Of a stretch of 47,391 nt of DNA, positions 1 through 9,323 are shown piece after piece. Below the pieces are notes generated by a model. The model made no database searches. It saw nothing but the letters and a program-made list of their open reading frames with translations, and was not told the DNA's origin. Each line of letters starts with the position of its first letter. The stretch's first letter is position 1. A program made the position numbers and the translations under genes. Source of the DNA: Planctomycetota bacterium (GTDB taxonomy: Bacteria > Planctomycetota > UBA1135 > GCA-002686595); NCBI GenBank assembly GCA_002862085.1, contig PKCK01000014.1:1-47391 (forward strand), read 5' to 3'.

Positions 1-1340
1 CCCCTCAGGAAGCGTCGAGCCTCATCGAGCTGGCCCTGGCTCCCGAGCAGGTTGCCCAGCTTATTGATGAAGATCAGGGTGCTCCGATGTTCATCTCCGA
101 GGACCTGACGGCCGGACGCCACGGCCTCGCGGTAGAGAAGCTCCGCCTCATCGAGCCTGCCCTGCTTCTCGAGCAGAGTGGCCATGTTGTTGATGGAGAC
201 GAGAGTCCTTCGATGGTCATCGCCGAGGGCCCGGCGGCGTGCCTCCAGAACCTCGCGGAAGAGGGACTCGGCCTCATCGAGCTTGCCCTGGCTCCCGAGC
301 AGGTCGCCCAGGTTATTGATGAAGATCAGGGTGCTCCGATGTTCATCTCCGAGGACCTGACGGCCGGACGCCACGGCCTCGCGGTAGAGGAGCTCCGCCT
401 CATCGAGCCTGCCCTGCTTCTCGAGCAGAGTGGCCATGTTGTTGATGGAGATCAGAGTCCTCCGATGGTCATCTCCGAGGACCTGACGGCTGGATGCCAC
501 GGCCTCGCGGTAGAGGAGCTCCGCCTCATCGAGCCTGCCCTGCTTCTCGAGCAGAGTGCCCATGTTGTTGATGGAGATCAGAGTCCTCCGATGGTCATCG
601 CCGAGCGCCCGGCGGCGTGCCTCCAGAACCTCGCGGAAGAGGGACTCGGCCTCATCGAGCTTGCCCAGGTCGCCGAGCAGCGCGCCCATGACGCTGATGG
701 AGAGCAAGGTTTGTGGATGCTCATCGCCGAGAGTCAGACGGCTGACCTCCAGAGCCTCACGGGAGAAAGGCTCGGCCTCCTGGAGCTTGCCCTGGCTTCG
801 GAGCAGAGCGCCCATGTTGTTGATGTAGAGCAGGGTGTTCTGGTGTTCATCGCCCAGGACCCGACGGCTCGTCTCCAGAGCCTCGCGGTAGAAAGGCTCG
901 GCTTCGTCGAACCTGTCCTGCCGCTTGAGCAGATTGCCCATGTTGTTGATGGAGATCAGCGTGTCTGGATGATCGTCGCCCAGGATCCGACGGCTTGCTT
1001 CCAGAGCCTCGCGGAGGAGAGCCTCGGCTTCCTCGAGCTTGCCCTGGCTCTGGAGCAGACCGCCCATGTTGTTGATGTAGACCAGGGTGCCCGGATCTTC
1101 GTCGCCCAGGATCCGACGGCTTGCTTCCAGAGCCTCTCGGAAGAGAGCCTCGGCCTCCTCGAGCTTGCCCTGCCCCCGGAGCAGGCTGCCCATGTTGTTG
1201 ATGGAGAGCAGGGTGGCGGGATCTTCATCGCCGAGGGCCTCGCGGCGTGCCTGCAGAGCTTCGTGGTAGAGAGATTCGGCCTCCTCCAACTTGCCCTGGC
1301 TCTCGAGGAGAGTGCCCATGTTGTTGATGGAGAACAAGGT
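1..1340 (-). repeat. 126-bp tandem repeat encoding 42-residue TPR units
   Basis: Eleven INNMG/INNLG-type unit cores recur every 126 bp (near 56, 184, 310, 436, 562, 688, 814, 940, 1066, 1192 and 1318). The copies nearest the left edge are almost identical at DNA level: about 60-203 matches about 312-455, a two-unit (252-bp) higher-order period, while copies toward 1300 have diverged. This pattern suggests recent intragenic duplication or homogenisation at the C-terminal end of the kinase. The array runs off the window, so the total copy number is unknown. Confidence 0.9.
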
Positions 1341-3137
1341 GTCCCGATGCTCGTCGCCGAGGTGACGGCGGCGTATCCGGAGCGCGGATCTCTGCGTGGA
1401 GGTGGCCAGCTCCAGCAGCCCGAGCGACATCGCCGTGTCCGCGATGGTCTGCAGAAGCTGGGCGCGGACGAGCGGTAGCTCCAGGAACTCCTCGTCGATC
1501 GCATCGAGGCTGGGCTGAAGGATCTGGGACTCGATCGCCCTCAGCGCGAGCCCGGTCATGTCGGCTCCTGCGAGGACCCGGTCGAAGTCGGCCAGCCGTG
1601 CCTCGAGCTCCCCTGGCGTGCTCCCCTTGCGTTCCGCGAGGTCGACCTGGTCGGTCCGCAGGCCATCTTTGAGAGCGAGGCCCATGGCCGTGGCATCGAT
1701 CTGCTTGAGCTGCTCGGCCTGGAAGGCCGCGACCCTGTCGAGTTCCTCGCTGCGCGCCTCCTCGTTGGCGAGGGCTTCCTCCGTCTCCGCCCTCGCAGCG
1801 CCCGCCTCTTCAGCGCTCGCGCGAGCGACGCGGGTCTGCTCGGCGAGCTCGGCGGTTCGACGAGCGAGATTCAGGGAGAGGATCGAGACGACCAGGAGGG
1901 CCATGCTCGCGATGGCGCCCGCGGCGCTGAGCGCCGGGTGGCGACGCACCCACTTGGTGGTCCGGACGATCGGCCCGGGTGGCTTCGCCAGGATCGGCTC
2001 GTCGTCCAGGTGGCGGCGCAGATCCGCAGCCAGGTCTGCCATGGTGCCGTAGCGGCGCTCCGGCGCCTTCTCCATGGCCTTCGCGCAGATCACCGAGAGC
2101 TCGCTCGGGCACTTGGATCGCACCCTCGTCGCCAGGGGTGCGTCCTCGGTGATGATGCGCGTGGCGATCTGGTGAGTGGTGTCTCCCTCGAAGGGGCGCC
2201 GCAGGGTGAGCAGCTCGTAGAGCACGACTCCGAGGCTGAAGACGTCCGTGCGGTGGTCGAGCCCCATGCGCTTGGCTGTCACCTGCTCCGGGCTCATGTA
2301 GGCCCAGGTCCCCATGACGTCGCCGGACTGGGAGAGGAAGCTGTCGTCCGTGACGTGCGCGAGCCCGAAGTCCGTGACCTTGGGCTGGTCATCGTCGGAG
2401 ACGAGGATGTTCTGGGGCTTGAGGTCGCGATGGATCACGCCGGCTTCATGGGCGGCGTGCATTCCGTCGGCGACGCGCGCGACGAGTTCGGCGACCTCGC
2501 GGTAGTAGCCCTTCGGCACGTTCTCGTCGGCGCGCAGGGCGTTGATGGAGTCCTTGACGGTCCAGGATCCCTCGACGAGCTCCTGGGAGATCCAGGTCAG
2601 CCCGCCGTCGGTGCCGTGGCCCAGGGTGGTGACGAGATTGGGGTGGCTGAGGCGGCCGCCTGCCCGGGCCTCGCGGGCGAAGAGAGCCAGGCTCTGCTCG
2701 TCGACGCGGTCGGGGAGGACGAGCTTGAGGGCGACCCTGCGGCGAAGCGCGGCGTCCTCGGCTTCCCAGACCTCGCCCATGCCGCCCCGGGCGATGAAGC
2801 GCAGGAGAGTGAACTCACCGATCTGCTGGCCAGGACCGAGGGCATTGGCTGCCGTTCTGCCCGTGGGACCGCCCTCCGCGCCCTCGCTGGCGCGCTCGCC
2901 GCGGTGGAAGCAGCTGCGGCTGGCTTCGACTTCGCCCGGTCCGTCGTTCGCTCCGGGGAGGTGCTTCGCCTCATGCCAGCGCTCCAGGGCGTTGCGTACC
3001 GCGTCGACGAGCTCCGGCCTGGAGGTGAGCGTGCTCTGGGCCTTGGCCCAGCTCTCGAACTCCGGACGATCGCCATCGGGGTGCGTCGCGAGGAAACTCC
3101 CGAGCTGCTCGGCCGGATCGGTGGACGGATCGTTCAT
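1..3137 (-). CDS. Receptor-like Ser/Thr protein kinase with C-terminal TPR array (3' part beyond left edge)
   Basis: A Hanks-type Ser/Thr kinase that would phosphorylate unknown targets from the inner membrane. The frame opens at the ATG at 3137 and stays open to base 1, so at least 1045 residues are present and the C-terminus is missing. An acidic N-terminal stretch (about 1-105) precedes the kinase domain (about 108-365). The glycine loop is GGMGEVWEAE at 118, the catalytic Lys is in VALK at 138, HRDLKPQN begins at 236, DFG at 256 and the activation segment ends GTWAYMSPEQ. One hydrophobic segment near residues 398-420 (HPALSAAGAIASMALLVVSI) is a transmembrane helix, followed by a coiled-coil-like stretch. 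From about residue 580 the protein is 42-residue TPRs of the kinesin-light-chain type, each with an INNMG-like core. This kinase-TM-TPR layout is common in Planctomycetota. Kinase assignment is certain; the ligand or partner of the TPR part is unknown. Confidence 0.93.
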   Translation of the reverse strand, partial: MNDPSTDPAEQLGSFLATHPDGDRPEFESWAKAQSTLTSRPELVDAVRNALERWHEAKHLPGANDGPGEVEASRSCFHRGERASEGAEGGPTGRTAANALGPGQQIGEFTLLRFIARGGMGEVWEAEDAALRRRVALKLVLPDRVDEQSLALFAREARAGGRLSHPNLVTTLGHGTDGGLTWISQELVEGSWTVKDSINALRADENVPKGYYREVAELVARVADGMHAAHEAGVIHRDLKPQNILVSDDDQPKVTDFGLAHVTDDSFLSQSGDVMGTWAYMSPEQVTAKRMGLDHRTDVFSLGVVLYELLTLRRPFEGDTTHQIATRIITEDAPLATRVRSKCPSELSVICAKAMEKAPERRYGTMADLAADLRRHLDDEPILAKPPGPIVRTTKWVRRHPALSAAGAIASMALLVVSILSLNLARRTAELAEQTRVARASAEEAGAARAETEEALANEEARSEELDRVAAFQAEQLKQIDATAMGLALKDGLRTDQVDLAERKGSTPGELEARLADFDRVLAGADMTGLALRAIESQILQPSLDAIDEEFLELPLVRAQLLQTIADTAMSLGLLELATSTQRSALRIRRRHLGDEHRDTLFSINNMGTLLESQGKLEEAESLYHEALQARREALGDEDPATLLSINNMGSLLRGQGKLEEAEALFREALEASRRILGDEDPGTLVYINNMGGLLQSQGKLEEAEALLREALEASRRILGDDHPDTLISINNMGNLLKRQDRFDEAEPFYREALETSRRVLGDEHQNTLLYINNMGALLRSQGKLQEAEPFSREALEVSRLTLGDEHPQTLLSISVMGALLGDLGKLDEAESLFREVLEARRRALGDDHRRTLISINNMGTLLEKQGRLDEAELLYREAVASSRQVLGDDHRRTLISINNMATLLEKQGRLDEAELLYREAVASGRQVLGDEHRSTLIFINNLGDLLGSQGKLDEAESLFREVLEARRRALGDDHRRTLVSINNMATLLEKQGRLDEAELLYREAVASGRQVLGDEHRSTLIFINKLGNLLGSQGQLDEARRFLR

Positions 3138-3465
3138 GGCTGCCTGCAGCTTAGGTGCGTACCGGTGGATCTGGAGCGTCGGGGTCGCTCAATGACCTGC
3201 CGTGCGTCATGACCAGCGCCCGGGCAGGCTGGCGCTGACCGGGACCCGTGCAGGCTGAGGCGAGGCCAGCGCGTGAATCGGGATGGAGGGCCTCCGTGTG
3301 GGCGGCGAGCTGCCCTTGCAAGGCGGCGGCCGCGGTCCCGATGCCTGGTGACGTGTTCATCCCCGGACCGGCGATGCGCTGAGCGGCGCGGAGAGCGGCT
3401 GACCCGGTGCTGCTCCGGCGGAGGACGCGATCGACCCGCCGGTCGCCGCGCCGCTGCCTTGCGAG
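3138..3465. other. Intergenic region between the M28 peptidase and the kinase
   Basis: This 328-bp gap lies downstream of the M28 gene and upstream of the kinase gene, both on the minus strand. Reading frames here have no recognisable protein. A perfect 7-bp inverted repeat (3415-3421 CCGGCGG with 3436-3442 CCGCCGG, 14-nt spacer) lies about 25 bp past the M28 stop. It could fold in the transcript but lacks a following U tract, so terminator function is doubtful. The kinase promoter should be here, but I see no convincing -35/-10 pair. Confidence 0.4.
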
Positions 3466-5643
3466 TCACTTTCCCCGGGCATCGGCTGGCTCGCGTGCGG
3501 GCCGTGCCGCCGGGACCTCACCTGACTGGAGCTCGTCGAAGAGCGCCATGACGCCGAGGCTGTGCTGCGTCAGTGACGCGTCGAGTCCGGCCAGCCCCGA
3601 CGCGACGAGGGACGCGTCCTGCCGGAGGAGCGCAGCCCTGATCTCGGGCAGCGACCAGCTCGCGTAGCCCGAGGTCTCGTCGGGAGCCGTGAAGCGATTC
3701 TGGAACCAGGGGCGTCCCGGCAGCCCGCCCTCGACCAGCCACACTCGCTCCAGGGACCGCAGCGCCGCGTTGATCCGGCCGCGGCGTTCGCCCGTCGCGC
3801 TCCCGCGAGCAGCAGCGTCCAGCATCGCCTCGATCTTCCGTGCGCTCTCTTCTTGCCCGCGCATCGAACCGAGCAGCTCCAACGCGCGACCTTTCGCGTC
3901 GAGCGGTGCGAGTTCCGCGAGCATGGATTCGAGCGCACCTGCCGCCTCGCGGATGGGCTCCTCGATCCCGAAGGGCAGGACCGGAGCGCGGGCGGCGCGG
4001 TCCGCGGCGACGGCTGTCATGCGCGCCACGAGCGCGGCGCTCGCGTAGTCGCTCCCCACGACGCGCCGGTACCAGGCGAGGTCGTCGTAGAGGCTGTGGT
4101 ACGCGGTCCCCGGGGCGCCGCGAGCGCCGACGGAAGCCGAGGGCAGGGCGGCCTTGGCGAGGAACGAAACGTGATCGGAGCCGCCGCCGAGGAAACCGAC
4201 CCGGGGGAGCTCCTCGCGCTCGCCCTGCCACTGCTCGAGCGCGGTGCCGCCGAGCGGGTGGGGCACCACGGCCGCGGCGCCCTGCAGGAGCGTCTCGAGG
4301 GTGGGGGAGGCGCTGATGCCGACGCGGAGCCCCGAGGCGGCCGCGTCGAGGTTGATGTAGAGCGCTCCCTTGGCGCGCAGGCGCTCGAGGTTGCCCTCGA
4401 CCCACTCGGTGGAGCCGATGATCCCGTGCTCCTCGGCGCCCCAGGCCGCGAAGGTGATCGTCCGGCGGGGCGCGCCGTGCTCCTGCGCGGCTGCGGACAA
4501 CACCCTCGCGCACTCCAGCACGCCGATGAGGCCGGACGTCGGGTCGTCGGCGCCGTAGATCCAGGCGTCGTGGTGACAGCCGATGAGCACGCCCGCGTCG
4601 TCCGGGTCCGACTCGGTGCCCCGCAGCGTCGCGACGACGTTGGCCGTGGGGACGAGGCGGCGGCGCTGCTCGACGGCGAGACGCACGCGCAGCTCGGCGC
4701 CCCCCGAGAGCCGGTAGCGGAACGGGAGGCCGCCCTGCCACTCCCCGGGGACGCTGTCGCCGCGCATGCGGCGCATGATCTGGCTGGCCGCGAACCACCC
4801 GACGGGCTGCACCGGGATCGTCGGCAGGTCGATCTCGGCGGGGTCGAGTCGTTCGGCGTCCGCTTTCGCCTCGACGTCGGGGGTGAGCGGGTCCCCGGCC
4901 CAGGGCACGGTCAGGAGGCTGCCGCGCTGGATCTGATCGCAGTTGGCCCAGCCTCCCTCGGGGGTCTCGATGCCGCGGCCGAAGCCCGAGTCGCGCGGGT
5001 CGGTGTAGATGATCAGGCCGGCGGCCCCGGCCAGCTCGGCGTACTTGGCCTTGTACCCCCGGAAGTTACCGCCGTACCGGGCGACGACGATCTTGCCCGT
5101 GCAGTCCACGCCGAGCTCGGAGAGGCGCAGGAAGTCCTCCCTGCGGCCGTAGTTGGCGTAGACCACCTCTCCCTCGGCCACGCCGCTCCCGGAGTAGGCG
5201 TTCCAACCGCGGCGCAGGGGGCCGAGATCGTCCGCTGCGGAGAAGGAAGAGCCAGGGAGCGCTGCCTCCTCGAGCGGCAGGCTCTCCTCGACGGGCGAGA
5301 GGACATCGAGGGACGCGGAGATGGGTTCGGAGAGGTAGGCGACGAAGTCGTGGCGCTCGACCTCGAGGCCGAGGCCCTCGAAGGAGCTCACGAGGCGAGC
5401 GATGACCTCGGCGTCTCCTGCGGTCCCTGCCGCGTGGGGGATGCTCGCCACGAGCTCGTGCCAGCGGGCGAGGGCGGCGCCGTCGATGGCCCGTACCAGC
5501 GCGCGGTCGCGGTCGAGCCTCTGGCCGCGGCTCTCGGCGGGCCAGCGCTCGAGCCCGAGGGGGAGCGCCGCCGGGAGAGCGGCATCGGTCGCGGACTGGG
5601 GCGCGGCGAGAGTCGTGGTGAGGGCGAGGGCGACGGCGATCAT
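3466..5643 (-). CDS. Secreted M28 family zinc carboxypeptidase (glutamate carboxypeptidase II-like)
   Basis: A 725-residue exported metallopeptidase predicted to remove C-terminal residues from peptides. I start it at the ATG at 5643 because that gives a typical signal peptide (MIAVALALTTTLAAPQ). Upstream in-frame codons add 42 residues with no signal character. A protease-associated domain carries YANYGRREDF and GKIVVARYGGNFRGYKAKYAELAGAAG-type sequence in shorter blocks. The M28 catalytic core shows the zinc-ligand motifs in order: CHHDAW, then DDPTSG, WGAEEHG, NLDAAASG, GGGSDH and a final His in GTAYHSLYDD. A C-terminal helical region resembles the dimerisation domain of the PSMA/transferrin-receptor family, and overall length and domain order fit that family. 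It is flanked by rpmB and a kinase, so context says nothing about substrate. Confidence 0.9.
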   Translation of the reverse strand: MIAVALALTTTLAAPQSATDAALPAALPLGLERWPAESRGQRLDRDRALVRAIDGAALARWHELVASIPHAAGTAGDAEVIARLVSSFEGLGLEVERHDFVAYLSEPISASLDVLSPVEESLPLEEAALPGSSFSAADDLGPLRRGWNAYSGSGVAEGEVVYANYGRREDFLRLSELGVDCTGKIVVARYGGNFRGYKAKYAELAGAAGLIIYTDPRDSGFGRGIETPEGGWANCDQIQRGSLLTVPWAGDPLTPDVEAKADAERLDPAEIDLPTIPVQPVGWFAASQIMRRMRGDSVPGEWQGGLPFRYRLSGGAELRVRLAVEQRRRLVPTANVVATLRGTESDPDDAGVLIGCHHDAWIYGADDPTSGLIGVLECARVLSAAAQEHGAPRRTITFAAWGAEEHGIIGSTEWVEGNLERLRAKGALYINLDAAASGLRVGISASPTLETLLQGAAAVVPHPLGGTALEQWQGEREELPRVGFLGGGSDHVSFLAKAALPSASVGARGAPGTAYHSLYDDLAWYRRVVGSDYASAALVARMTAVAADRAARAPVLPFGIEEPIREAAGALESMLAELAPLDAKGRALELLGSMRGQEESARKIEAMLDAAARGSATGERRGRINAALRSLERVWLVEGGLPGRPWFQNRFTAPDETSGYASWSLPEIRAALLRQDASLVASGLAGLDASLTQHSLGVMALFDELQSGEVPAARPAREPADARGK

Positions 5644-5740
5644 GACACCGAGCCTAGTCTCCTCGTGGCCCCCGGTCGCCACGCGGCGGAGAGGGTCTTC
5701 GGAAGGGCGCGGCGGATCGACCCCCGCGCTGCGACCAGGA

Positions 5741-5776
5741 CGAAGAAACGACCCCGCGCTCGAGAGCACGGGGTCG
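5741..5776 (-). terminator. Rho-independent terminator of rpmB
   Basis: A perfect 8-bp inverted repeat (CGACCCCG at 5749-5756, CGGGGTCG at 5769-5776) with a 12-nt loop lies 40 bp past the rpmB stop. Read on the minus strand it is followed by a pyrimidine-rich TTTCTTCG tract. Position, strand and structure all fit an intrinsic terminator. Confidence 0.75.
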
Positions 5777-5815
5777 CCTTGGAGGGGGGGAGGGCGTCGC
5801 CCTCTCTCGGGCCGA

Positions 5816-6106
5816 TCAGCCCTTGGCCTTCGCCTTGACCGGCTTGATGAGGCCGGCCTTGAGCAGCGTCGGGTAGGCGCCGTTCTTGTCGATGGTCCGG
5901 AGCGCCTTGGTCGAGAGGCGGACGGTCACGAACTCGCCCATCTCGGGAACCCAGATGCGCTTCTTCTGGACGTTGACCTTGTACTTCCGCTTGGTGTGAC
6001 CCGTCACGCGGAGGCCGACACCGCCGGCCTTCTTGGGGAGGCCTCGGCGGGCGATGTTGCCGCCCACGCGGGTGCCGCGGCCGGTCACTTGGCAAGTTCT
6101 GGACAT
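5816..6106 (-). CDS. rpmB: 50S ribosomal protein L28
   Basis: A 96-residue large-subunit ribosomal protein. The ATG at 6106 begins MSRTCQVTGRG, the conserved L28 N-terminus, and the body contains GHTKRKYKVNVQKKRIW and a conserved C-terminal block (FVTVRLSTKALRTIDKNG). The in-frame extension to 6214 is not L28-like and is rejected. The protein carries a single Cys in the N-terminal region rather than a full zinc-ribbon set. The gene is single, with a terminator of the upstream isoaspartyl peptidase on one side and its own terminator on the other, so it is probably transcribed alone. Confidence 0.96.
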   Translation of the reverse strand: MSRTCQVTGRGTRVGGNIARRGLPKKAGGVGLRVTGHTKRKYKVNVQKKRIWVPEMGEFVTVRLSTKALRTIDKNGAYPTLLKAGLIKPVKAKAKG

Positions 6107-6227
6107 CGGAAGCGTCTCTAAGCTGTGTGTGCTCGTCGTCGCGGAGCCGGCGCGTGCGGCCAACTCTCGCGAGAAGGGCGAAGAGTCTACACGCGCGGCC
6201 CGCGGGCGTGGCAAGGCCCCCGGGGTG

Positions 6228-6250
6228 AAAACCCGCCGGATCCCGGTGGG
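6228..6250 (-). terminator. Rho-independent terminator of the isoaspartyl peptidase gene
   Basis: On the minus strand the RNA reads as a 19-nt hairpin (6250 down to 6232: arms CCCACCGG and CCGGCGGG, one A-C mismatch, GAT loop) followed immediately by TTTT (6231-6228). It sits about 30 bp past the stop at 6282 and upstream of rpmB. Confidence 0.65.
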
Positions 6251-6281
6251 GACCGGCCCTCCTGGAGGCCTCGTGGGGGCC

Positions 6282-7364
6282 TCAGCGCTCGTCCCCGTGG
6301 ATCCTGACCGTCACCTGCCCTCGGGCGTCGATCCAGCCCCGGTACATGCCCGGTGTCGTGAACGGCGCGACGAAGCGCCCGCGGGCATCGAGGGCCACGC
6401 AGCCCCCCGAGCCGCCGCCGTCGGGAAGGTCCTCCAGGACGGCCCCTCGCGCGGCCTCCTCGATCCCCGCGCCGCCGTGGAGCATCCTGGCGTGGATCTG
6501 GTGGGCGATGGCCTTGCGGATGAAGAACTCGCCGTGGCCCGTGCAGGAGACCGCGCAGGTCTCGTCGGCGGCCCAGGTCCCCGCCCCGATCACGGGGGAG
6601 TCACCGACCCGGCCCCAGGCCTTGCGCGCCATTCCGCCCGTCGAGGTCCCGGCGGCGAGGTGCCCTGCGATGTCGAGGGCCACGCACCCGACCGTGCCGA
6701 ACTTGTGACCCGAGCCGGGTCCCTCGGGCGCCACCTGGCTCACGTCCTCGGCCTGGAGCTGGCGGAGCTGAAGCTCACGATGGGGGCTCACGAACCACTC
6801 CGGTTCGGCCAGCTCGAGGCCCTGCTGCGCGATGAAGCGGTCGGCGCCAGGCCCGGCGAGCAGGACGTGCTCGGTCTCGGTCATCACCCGAACGGCGGCC
6901 TCGATCGGGTGGCGTACGCGGGTCACCCCGGCGACCGCGCCGGCCATCCCGCTGCTGCCGAGCATGATCGACGCGTCGAGCTCCACCGCGCCGTCGTCGT
7001 TGAGCACCGCGCCGCGGCCCGCGTTGAACAGAGGGGAGTCCTCGAGCGGACGGATCGCGGCGACGACGGCCTCCTCCGCGCGACCCCCCGCGGCCAGGAC
7101 CTGGTGACCGGCGAGCAGGGCGCCGGCGAGAGCGGTCCTGTACTCCCGATCGAGCTCGGGCGTCATACGCTCGCGCAGGATCGTGCCCGCTCCTCCGTGG
7201 ATCGCGAGGACCACTCCATCGCGGACCTCCATCGGCGCCCGGTCGTGCTCGCCTGGCGGGCAGCACTCACGGTGCCTGGTTCCGGCACAGGAGACGAGCG
7301 CCGCGAGCGCGAGCGCGACGAGACCGCGGCCGGGTCGACGTGGCTTGGGTGAGACGGGGGGCAT
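6282..7364 (-). CDS. Isoaspartyl peptidase / L-asparaginase, lipoprotein form (Ntn hydrolase, family T2)
   Basis: A 360-residue plant-type asparaginase/isoaspartyl dipeptidase, which hydrolyses beta-aspartyl peptides or asparagine after autocleavage into alpha and beta chains. The family nucleophile Thr is in HKFGTVGCVALD (Thr224), and the preceding glycine-rich stretch is the expected cleavage site. Other family motifs are IHGGAGT near residue 56, FNAGRGAVL near 113 and GASIML/ASIM-type sequence. The N-terminus has a basic start, a hydrophobic core and LVSC with Cys26, which looks like a lipobox, so the enzyme would be exported and lipid-anchored. Many bacterial homologues are cytoplasmic or simply periplasmic. 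A terminator follows the gene. Enzyme family is sure; anchoring is inference. Confidence 0.9.
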   Translation of the reverse strand: MPPVSPKPRRPGRGLVALALAALVSCAGTRHRECCPPGEHDRAPMEVRDGVVLAIHGGAGTILRERMTPELDREYRTALAGALLAGHQVLAAGGRAEEAVVAAIRPLEDSPLFNAGRGAVLNDDGAVELDASIMLGSSGMAGAVAGVTRVRHPIEAAVRVMTETEHVLLAGPGADRFIAQQGLELAEPEWFVSPHRELQLRQLQAEDVSQVAPEGPGSGHKFGTVGCVALDIAGHLAAGTSTGGMARKAWGRVGDSPVIGAGTWAADETCAVSCTGHGEFFIRKAIAHQIHARMLHGGAGIEEAARGAVLEDLPDGGGSGGCVALDARGRFVAPFTTPGMYRGWIDARGQVTVRIHGDER

Positions 7365-7435
7365 GCCTCGAGGCTACGGGCCGAGGCTCCGATGCGCGAA
7401 TCAGGGGCGCTCCTGAGCCCGTGGAGCGCTGGAGC

Positions 7436-8386
7436 TCAGCGCCCGCGGGTTCCGACGTAGACGGCGGGGCGCTCCGCCGTCCCGGGCTGGACCTTGTCCA
7501 CCGTCACGCCTGAGAGGACGCGCCCGACGCCGTCCGCGACGTAGCGCCGCCCGACCAGCGAGTCGAGACCTCCGAGGACGGCGCTCAGCTCGGCGAAGGC
7601 GGTGTGGCCTGCCTCGGCCTCGCGGACGACTGCCTGGGCCTCGGTCCGCGCCTCCTGGAGCATCGTGTCCCGCGCGCGCTGAGCTTCGGTCTGGTCACGC
7701 TCGGCGCGCGTCCGCGCGCTCTGCACGGACCTGGCGCCGTTGGTCTTGGCGTCCTGCACCGCGAGGAAGTCGGACGCCACGCTTCGCAGGGGTGCCTGGT
7801 CGAGGAGCTGGACGGCGGAGATCGACACGCCGAGCCCGAGGCGGTCGGCGTCCTCCTGGATCGCCGCGCGAGCATCGGCTGCGATGGACGCCGCCGCGCT
7901 CACCAGCACGTCGTCCACCGACAGCCGGCTGCATCGCTGGGTCAGCGCCGCCTCGGCGAGCCGCCTCAGGGCGAACTCCGGCGACTCGAAGGATCCGTCG
8001 GCCTCGTCGTGGACGCGCGAAGCGCCGAAGAGCCAGGCGCGTACGTCCTTGATGCGGTAGAGCACGTTCGCACGCAGCTCGACGATGTTCGCGTCGCCGG
8101 TGAGCCAGTGCATCATTCGCGGCGGCGGGGCGATCCCGGCGCGCTCGTCGACGAGGCGATACCCCACCGGCATCTGCAGCGAGGCCTGGGGACCGGGGGT
8201 GCGCGCGACCGCCTCCGCGGGCCAGGGCAGCTTGAAGTGAAGTCCGGGATCGAGGTCGCGGACGGGCGCTCCGAAGCGCGTCACGACGGCCTGCGTGCTC
8301 GGCGTCACGGTGAAGACGGAGCTCCAGCCGACGGCGAGCAGGAGCGCGATCACGACCGCGCGTTTGATCTGCCGAGGTGCGTTCAC
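7436..8386 (-). CDS. SPFH-domain (HflC/HflK-like) membrane protein, third gene of the SPFH set
   Basis: A 316-residue SPFH/band-7 protein. It starts at the GTG at 8386, which overlaps the stop of the preceding gene in a GTGA arrangement (8383-8386), so translation is probably coupled. A longer frame upstream runs in the wrong phase across the neighbour and is rejected. There is one N-terminal transmembrane helix (AVVIALLLAVGWSSVF), then the SPFH start VTPSTQAVVTRFGAP and the hallmark PGLHFKLPWP. A conserved mid-domain follows (ANVLYRIKD), then a charged Ala/Glu/Arg-rich coiled-coil stretch (about 210-260). This matches HflK/HflC architecture, whose known members form cages around the FtsH protease or scaffold membrane microdomains. 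No ftsH is adjacent. The role is inferred from its operon with metal transporters. Confidence 0.85.
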   Translation of the reverse strand: MNAPRQIKRAVVIALLLAVGWSSVFTVTPSTQAVVTRFGAPVRDLDPGLHFKLPWPAEAVARTPGPQASLQMPVGYRLVDERAGIAPPPRMMHWLTGDANIVELRANVLYRIKDVRAWLFGASRVHDEADGSFESPEFALRRLAEAALTQRCSRLSVDDVLVSAAASIAADARAAIQEDADRLGLGVSISAVQLLDQAPLRSVASDFLAVQDAKTNGARSVQSARTRAERDQTEAQRARDTMLQEARTEAQAVVREAEAGHTAFAELSAVLGGLDSLVGRRYVADGVGRVLSGVTVDKVQPGTAERPAVYVGTRGR

Positions 8387-9323
8387 TGGTCGTCCTGCTC
8401 CCTGCCCACTGCGCCGGTGGAGCCGATCAGCAGGTCGAAGATCTTCAGGAGCGGATGGTCCGTCCCGATCACCAGCGTCCCGTCGCGCAGCACCTTCTCG
8501 GCGACCTCGAGGGTGCGCTGGAACTCGAACAGGTCGGGGTCGAGCGCGAGGCTCTCCGCCTCGATCTCCTTGACGCGCGCCTGGGCGGCGCCGCGAATCT
8601 CGATGGCCTCGGCCTCCGCCGCGCTCCGGATCTCGGCGACGGTCCGCTTGCTCTCGTTCGAGATCTTGGAGGCCTGCTTGCGGGCCTCGAGGGAGATCGA
8701 GGTGGCCACGCCGTTGCGCTCCTCGCGCATCTTCCGCTCGATGGCCGGCATGTTGTCGGCAGTGAAGGTCAACCGTTCGATCCCGGCGAGGGTCACCTCG
8801 ACCCCGTAGCCGTTCGCGTCGCAGAGGACCTGGAGATCGCGCTGGACCTCTTCGGTGACCACGGCGAGGTCTCGCTCGCTCCCGCCGACGCGGATCACGT
8901 CGGCCTGTCGGGTCCGCCGGAAGACGTCCATCAGCGTCGAGCGGAGCGCGTCGCCCAGGCGCGCGTCCGCACCATCCCGGCTGCGCAGGCTCGCGAGGAA
9001 GACCTTCGGGTCCCGGACGCGCCAGGCGACGAAGGCATCGACCTCGAGGCTGCGGGACTCCGCGGTCAGGAGCTCCTCGACCTCGAGGTCGAGGAGGTGT
9101 TGGCGCATGTCGACACGGTAGAGGGTGTCGACGGGCGCCGGCATCCGGACGTGGAGGCCGGGCTCGGTCACGGTGCGACGCAGATCGCCGAAGCGAGCCA
9201 CGACGACGTGATCGCCGGGCCGGACCGTGAAGGTGCACACGTAGGCCGAGAGGACGGTCAGCGCTGCGAGGACCCAGAGCAGGGTGCCGCGCGCCGCGCC
9301 TCGGGATGCATGGCGGGAGCTCT

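Noticed and set aside
1..1340. Regular repeats as a CRISPR array
   Set aside because: The 126-bp units are contiguous, coding and lack short repeats with unique spacers.
87..1478. 463-residue open frame on the plus strand
   Set aside because: It is the complement of the 126-bp TPR repeats; its periodic protein is a by-product of the real minus-strand TPR array, which is in frame with a complete kinase domain.
3853..5838. 661-residue open frame on the plus strand
   Set aside because: Antisense to the M28 peptidase with all zinc-ligand motifs.
8387..9238. Upstream extension of the third SPFH gene
   Set aside because: The added residues are Arg/Pro-rich shadow sequence overlapping the neighbouring SPFH gene in another frame; the GTG at 8386 gives a normal SPFH N-terminus.
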